Part shown: positions 6,079 to 9,312 of the stretch, piece after piece | Layout of the letters: every line of letters begins with the position of its first letter | Position numbering within the stretch: position 1 is the stretch's first letter | DNA from: Promethearchaeota archaeon | Lineage (GTDB): Archaea > Asgardarchaeota > Lokiarchaeia > Sigyniarchaeales > SOKP01 | Length of the DNA: 9,312 bases | Assembly: GCA_019057355.1 (NCBI GenBank) | Contig: DXJM01000393.1 | Coordinates: 1 to 9,312 of the forward strand | Reading direction: 5' to 3' | Made by a program: the position numbers and the translations under genes | Notes under the pieces: generated by a model | Database searches by the model: none | Told to the model about the DNA's origin: nothing | The model's input: only the letters and a program-made list of their open reading frames with translations

Positions 6079-6921
6079 ATGAGAAAGTCCATTAGTATCA
6101 TGCTTTTTATTTCTCTGGTTTTACTTACTGCTAGCTGTGTTGAGGAAGAAATAACCATAGCAAGCTGGAATCTGAAAAACTTTGGTCAAACAAAACTGAA
6201 TGATCCAGATCGAATAAACGTCATAATAAGTGTTCTTAAAAAATATGACATAATCGCAATTCAAGAAGTACAAGATGCAAGTTTAGCTTTACCATCTGAT
6301 CTCATAGATAAGATAAATGCGAATGGTGATAATTACAATGTCGTTTCGAGTAAACGCGTAGGAAGGACAAAAAAGGAACAATATTTGTTTGTTTATGATG
6401 ATGATGTAATTGACTTCGTACCCAATAGCACAGGATATGGGATCGAGCCAAATGATGAATTTTCAAGAGAGCCTTTTTACGCAATGTTCAAGGCAAAAAA
6501 TTTTGACTTTTATCTGATGAATATCCATACCGACCCGGATAATGTTGACACAGAAATACCAGCGTTAAAAGAGGCATATCTGGATTTACAGGATAAGACT
6601 CCAGATGAAGATGATATTATTCTGCTTGGAGACTTCAATGCTAAAGCACCAGGAGTAATCGTTGGCAGCTACATCACCATGGACTCCATAGCACTTATAC
6701 CAGGTATCATTTTTACAATTAGAGAGGAAACAAATACGAGGGGTGGAAGAGCTTATGACAACATAATTTTTCAAGATGACTACACTGTTGAGTATTCCGA
6801 TTCCTCTGGAGTTTATGTATTTTGGACAGATTACGGATTGACCGAGGACGAGGGATTTGGAATTTCAGATCACAGAGTAGTCTGGGCTAAATTCAAAATC
6901 ACACTGCCCGATGATGATTAG
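6079..6921 (+). CDS. DNase I-like secreted lipoprotein endonuclease, 280 aa
   Basis: I place the start at MRKS (6079), eight bases after CGGAGGG, rather than at the ATG at 6043, because the signal peptide then begins normally. Residues 1-19 are a lipoprotein signal and LTASC is the lipobox, so C20 would be lipidated. The rest matches the DNase I / endonuclease-exonuclease-phosphatase fold in order: SWNLKNFG (N31), IAIQEVQD (E63), KEQYLFVYD, FSREP (R130), NIHTDP (H150), LLGDFNA (D185, N187), YDNIIF (D227) and GISDHR (D264, H265). These line up with bovine DNase I E78, R111, H134, D168, N170, D212, D251 and H252. The mature length, about 261 residues, is that of DNase I. It should cut DNA outside the cytoplasm with Mg or Ca, for nutrient use or against extracellular DNA. 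The mammalian disulfides are absent. Confidence 0.9.
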   Translation: MRKSISIMLFISLVLLTASCVEEEITIASWNLKNFGQTKLNDPDRINVIISVLKKYDIIAIQEVQDASLALPSDLIDKINANGDNYNVVSSKRVGRTKKEQYLFVYDDDVIDFVPNSTGYGIEPNDEFSREPFYAMFKAKNFDFYLMNIHTDPDNVDTEIPALKEAYLDLQDKTPDEDDIILLGDFNAKAPGVIVGSYITMDSIALIPGIIFTIREETNTRGGRAYDNIIFQDDYTVEYSDSSGVYVFWTDYGLTEDEGFGISDHRVVWAKFKITLPDDD

Positions 6922-7001
6922 GGAAAGATCGAGAAAATTGAAAATTAGCAAAAAAGTAAGTTTACAATAAGCTTTAAAAAATAATTAGAAGGCGGTATAA
7001 A

Positions 7002-7625
7002 ATGTCCCAGCTGAAAGAAAAATCCAAGAAATCTAAGGGAAGTATTCAATTAGAATTTGAATTTGACAAACAAATAGAATCTTTAAAGTCAACAGCCAAA
7101 CCGCTCAATATAAAAGAAATGAACAGAATTCTTGCTTTGATGGCATGTCAAGAATATCAATCTTGGTTCAACCTAGGTGCTGAGAGCCTAAAGGATAATG
7201 AGCTTATTATTTTTCGTATGAAAGAAATCTCTAGGAAAATCTGGAATTGGGATATTCCGCCAGAAAATGAGTTTGCCCAATACTTTAAAATAAGCCGCAT
7301 GAAAGCAAGAAGACTTCTTCGCAGTATCAAAAGCAGATTTGGTTATGAATGCAATGAAAAATTGGACAGATTGACCAACAAAGTTATTGATAATGCTATT
7401 CCCGACAATAAAGAAAGGCCCACAAAATACACGCTTTATATAATAAATCCACTAGTCGAATATAGAATTTCAGAAATATTAAGTGAACTAGCAAAAAGAG
7501 AAATTGAGGAAAACCAAAATGAGTTCAGAATAATGAAGAAGGATAAAAATTTTGAATTTACTTATATCATATTACCTGATGCATATGGAAAATTAAATAA
7601 ATATCTTAAAGATCAGACAAAATGA
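7002..7625 (+). CDS. hypothetical protein with possible helix-turn-helix, 207 aa
   Basis: ATG 7002 is preceded by AAGGCGGT, an imperfect ribosome site. The N-terminus is Lys-rich and disordered-looking (1-30); a helical core follows. Residues 91-113 (FAQYFKISRMKARRLLRSI) have the helix, turn and basic recognition-helix pattern of a helix-turn-helix or winged helix, so DNA binding is possible. The rest (130-207), with YTLYIINPLVEYRIS and a charged helix, has no recognised motif. No signal peptide or membrane segment. It is followed after 16 bp by a three-pass membrane protein gene, so the two are surely one operon. A regulator acting on or with the membrane protein is a natural guess, no more. 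Confidence 0.8.
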   Translation: MSQLKEKSKKSKGSIQLEFEFDKQIESLKSTAKPLNIKEMNRILALMACQEYQSWFNLGAESLKDNELIIFRMKEISRKIWNWDIPPENEFAQYFKISRMKARRLLRSIKSRFGYECNEKLDRLTNKVIDNAIPDNKERPTKYTLYIINPLVEYRISEILSELAKREIEENQNEFRIMKKDKNFEFTYIILPDAYGKLNKYLKDQTK

Positions 7626-7641
7626 ACAGGAGGAAACTTCA

Positions 7642-8076
7642 ATGATTGAAAGCATGTCTGATATTCTATCAACAGTTGGATTAATTTTAGTTTATTTAAC
7701 AGCTTTATGGTCATCTTCAGCTCCAAAAATAAGGGGGGTTTATAGAGAAATCGATGAATGGCGCAAGACAATGCCTCTAGACAGAGATAGAAGACCTAAA
7801 TTACAAAACAGATGGTATGAAATAGAAATACCAATTCCTCTTTTGACGTGTGTTATGAATGCCATTTTTTCGATCATACTAATTCTTGTATTAATTAAAT
7901 TATTGAATACTAGTCCCAAGCTTTCATTAAGCAATTCTCTTTTTTGTTTTTTATTTGTTGCCCAGGTGATATTCATGCTTAGTACCATGATACCCTTTAT
8001 AACATTTTGGCGATTAAAATGGGATAAAAGGTTATTTCCAAAAGAAAATTCAGAAGGAAATAATATAAGCTACTGA
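7642..8076 (+). CDS. three-pass membrane protein of unknown function, 144 aa
   Basis: AGGAGGA (7628-7634) lies eight bases before ATG 7642. Hydrophobic segments are visible at about residues 8-26 (ILSTVGLILVYLTALW), 65-88 (IPLLTCVMNAIFSIILILVL) and 100-123. Between the first and second is a charged loop of about 38 residues (GVYREIDEWRKTMPLDRDRR) rich in Arg, so this loop is likely cytoplasmic. The tail is short and hydrophilic. I do not recognise the family. It directly follows the 207-aa gene with a 16-bp gap and is the last gene of the plus-strand run, before a candidate terminator. Confidence 0.82.
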   Translation: MIESMSDILSTVGLILVYLTALWSSSAPKIRGVYREIDEWRKTMPLDRDRRPKLQNRWYEIEIPIPLLTCVMNAIFSIILILVLIKLLNTSPKLSLSNSLFCFLFVAQVIFMLSTMIPFITFWRLKWDKRLFPKENSEGNNISY

Positions 8077-8100
8077 AATCGGTAGCTATCCAAATTTTTT
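8068..8100 (+). terminator. candidate intrinsic terminator after the 144-aa gene
   Basis: AGCTAC (8068-8073) pairs with GTAGCT (8082-8087) around an 8-base loop, followed by TTTTTT at 8095-8100. The stem overlaps the stop codon of the 144-aa gene (8074-8076 in the loop). The stem is short and the T-run starts 7 bases after it, so it is a weak terminator. Plausible by position. Confidence 0.45.
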
Positions 8101-8104
8101 ATGA

Positions 8105-8203
8105 AATGATTTGATTTCGGTTAAACGTGCTTCCTTGCGGTTTTTGAATGACAAAGAGCGCATCTTGAAATTGTTGAATCCGGACGCTTTTCCAGGGAAA
8201 TAA
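8105..8203 (+). pseudogene. possible remnant of a protein gene
   Basis: Between in-frame stops (TGA at 8102, TAA at 8201) is a 32-codon stretch without ATG whose translation reads like a real protein end: NDLISVKRASLRFLNDKERI followed by LKLLNPDAFPGK. It is Lys/Arg/Leu-rich and helix-like. I do not recognise the family, and no ribosome site or start is visible, so it would be a decayed fragment. After it the same frame has clustered stops. Short open stretches also arise by chance. Confidence 0.25.
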
Positions 8204-8438
8204 ATAAATGAATTATTTTGATGACAGCAGCCTGTCCCAGAAGCTTTTTCCTTTATGATAACAGAATTCTGTGAGCGGAACATGAAGAGCTAATGGTTGA
8301 GATTTCAAAAGTCTTAATATTCTGCAAGCCAGAAGATTTGCAGGCTAAGAAATTTGGTTATATAAGAAATATTACTATCATTAGGCCCCTTTTTCTTTGC
8401 TTCATTTTATTGCTAAGATTTCGAACTGGATCTGGCTT
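8204..8438. other. stretch without a supported gene
   Basis: The only patterns I see are a perfect 12-bp palindrome ACAGAATTCTGT (8261-8272) and a 6-bp stem CTGCAA (8322-8327) with TTGCAG (8338-8343). The open frames across it on both strands lack ribosome sites and protein-like sequence. No terminator with a T-run is visible for the minus-strand gene that ends at 8439. Confidence 0.4.
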
Positions 8439-9146
8439 TTATAATCCTAACAAACGCGAAGAAATACAGTTTGCTGCAATTTTCATCTGATCCAAAGATA
8501 AGAATAATTTAAGCCCTTCTTCAGGAAAAGTTGTGATTTCTATGCAATATTGTCCTCTAATGAAAAGCAATTGAATAGGTAATTGCGGTGTACCGATAAG
8601 AGCTGCATCTCCAATTCCACTAATAGGGCCATATTTGTCGTCTTCTCTAAAATTATTAAAATATTCCTTTGCCGAGAACTTTACTTGAAGGATTTCCTTT
8701 TCGTCACTACGAAGAAAATGGAGGATGGAAGGCTCCAACTTTCGCTGAATGCCGCTGAGGCCTGTTATTCTTTCTACATCATCAACTGTAAGATATTTTG
8801 CATATGGATTCGTGTATTCTGATGTCGCGGGGGGAGTAGTCTTTTTTTTAGGCGCAGTTCTAACTACCCCCGACGTACCTGAACGATGAGAAGCATGCGA
8901 TCGATGCGAACTATGGGACCTGTGCGACCTATGGGAAGGATGGCTTGCAAATTCATCATTATATGAAGTATCCGATTGTTCTAATATCAAAGTCTCGGGA
9001 GCATTTGAATCATTTTTCTGAATTTTTAATACTTTCTCTTTTATTGAATTGAATATTCTATTTTTTGGAAACCCATTTGATACTGTGTAGAAAAAGAGAG
9101 TAACTAAAGACAGAATTCCATAACCAATTTTTTTTATGATTCTCAT
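8439..9146 (-). CDS. exported His-x-Ser repeat protein, 235 aa
   Basis: ATG at 9146 follows AAGGGGT (9152-9158). Residues 1-26 are a signal peptide or single anchor (KKIGYGILSLVTLFFYTVSN). After a polar linker come seven consecutive H-x-S triplets at 69-89 (x = P, R, R, S, R, A, R), then a Lys/Thr/Pro linker (90-112). Residues 113-235 form a compact domain: NPYAKYLTVDDVERITGLSG and PISGIGDAALIG, then LLFIRGQYCIEI, the pattern of small extracytoplasmic domains with the ISGIGD turn. The triplet run is the hallmark of HxsA, the substrate-like protein of the His-Xaa-Ser system, whose partners are the radical-SAM proteins HxsB and HxsC and HxsD. None of those is in the window, so membership is inference. 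The triplets may bind metal. Confidence 0.8.
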   Translation of the reverse strand: MRIIKKIGYGILSLVTLFFYTVSNGFPKNRIFNSIKEKVLKIQKNDSNAPETLILEQSDTSYNDEFASHPSHRSHRSHSSHRSHASHRSGTSGVVRTAPKKKTTPPATSEYTNPYAKYLTVDDVERITGLSGIQRKLEPSILHFLRSDEKEILQVKFSAKEYFNNFREDDKYGPISGIGDAALIGTPQLPIQLLFIRGQYCIEITTFPEEGLKLFLSLDQMKIAANCISSRLLGL

Positions 9147-9165
9147 CTTTTACCCCTTCGAAAAG

Positions 9166-9194
9166 ACAATAGGCTAATCAAGCTCAAAAGTCAA
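9166..9194 (-). promoter_or_regulatory. promoter of the His-x-Ser protein gene
   Basis: On the minus strand TTGACT (9189-9194) is the -35 and TATTGT (9166-9171) the -10, with a 17-bp spacer: five of six and four of six matches. The start site would be near 9159, so the leader before ATG 9146 is only about 13 bases and just holds the ribosome site. The -35 lies 6 bp from the IS end. Confidence 0.55.
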
Positions 9195-9199
9195 GTAAT

Positions 9200-9312
9200 T
9201 GTATGAGGTCAGGACATTAGTGACACATGGCATTTCTGATTTTTTATCCATTGGCAATAATACTCATATGGAGTCTTATAGTCTAGGGCTTGGTGAGGAC
9301 GGATATAGTTAT
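9200..9312 (-). mobile_element. end of an insertion sequence, IS481/IS3-like
   Basis: This is the transposase 3' end plus the terminal bases. The probable terminal inverted repeat reads TGTATGAGGTCAGGACATTA from 9200, beginning with TGT as IS481-type ends do, and runs into the transposase C-terminus. The other end and the target duplication lie outside the window, so the boundary at 9200 is inferred. Confidence 0.55.
9209..9312 (-). CDS. IS transposase, C-terminal 33 residues
   Basis: The frame enters from the right edge and ends at TGA (9209-9211). It reads NYIRPHQALDYKTPYEYYCQ and ends in HVSLMS. The RPHQAL-x(3)-TP-x-EYY pattern is the signature of the end of the DDE integrase-core domain in IS481/IS3 transposases, where DNA cleavage and joining take place; the catalytic acids lie upstream, outside the window. 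The sequence shown has no frameshift, so this end looks intact. It faces the same way as the His-x-Ser gene and could read into it. Confidence 0.85.
   Translation of the reverse strand, partial: NYIRPHQALDYKTPYEYYCQWIKNQKCHVSLMS

Noticed and set aside
8086..8283. Minus-strand 65-codon frame
   Set aside because: No ribosome site and no protein-like pattern; the opposite strand in the same place reads more like a protein remnant.
8293..8490. Plus-strand 65-codon frame
   Set aside because: No ribosome site, overlaps the end of the His-x-Ser gene, composition like translated non-coding DNA.
1..9312. CRISPR array, tRNA, rRNA or known riboswitch
   Set aside because: No regularly spaced repeats with unique spacers, no cloverleaf or GTTCRA arm, and no consensus of common riboswitch classes was seen.

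Overview
The window looks like an accessory, lineage-specific stretch of an AT-rich bacterial genome. The bacterial assignment rests on a near-consensus sigma-70-type promoter (TTTACA, 17 bp, TATAAT), strong AGGAGG-type ribosome binding sites and a lipoprotein signal peptide with a lipobox. The lipoprotein and the exported proteins suggest a diderm, but the phylum cannot be fixed from the sequence. Most genes are hypotheticals; the recognisable ones are a DNase I-like lipoprotein, a His-x-Ser repeat protein and an IS transposase tail.

Left part, minus strand (1-885): a gene of unknown function runs off the left edge (at least 222 aa). Upstream of it in the same direction is a 45-codon small basic protein gene carrying a one-base frameshift. 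A divergent intergenic region (886-1206) separates this block from a long run of plus-strand genes.

Middle part, plus strand (1147-8100): nine protein genes follow one another. They are a 326-aa hypothetical behind a strong promoter, a 114-aa single-pass membrane protein, a 76-aa helical protein, a 743-aa multi-domain membrane protein, a 75-aa Cys/His protein, a secreted DNase I-like lipoprotein, a 207-aa protein with a possible helix-turn-helix, and a three-pass membrane protein of 144 aa; the ninth is a probable 15-codon peptide gene that starts at TTG and overlaps the 743-aa gene by ATGA. Clear operon pairs are the peptide with the 743-aa and 75-aa genes, and the 207-aa with the 144-aa gene. 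A plausible terminator ends the run.

Between these genes lie hairpin elements. Two of them (2185-2253 and 5880-5956) share the same outer stem, the same spacer and the same downstream motif, while their inner hairpins differ by paired compensatory changes. This is the best candidate for an undescribed structured RNA or mobile palindromic element. A third, poorer copy sits at 2713-2742.

Right part (8101-9312): a stretch without a supported gene, possibly holding a gene remnant, is followed by a minus-strand gene for an exported protein with seven consecutive His-x-Ser triplets. Its promoter abuts the end of an IS element whose transposase C-terminus runs off the right edge.
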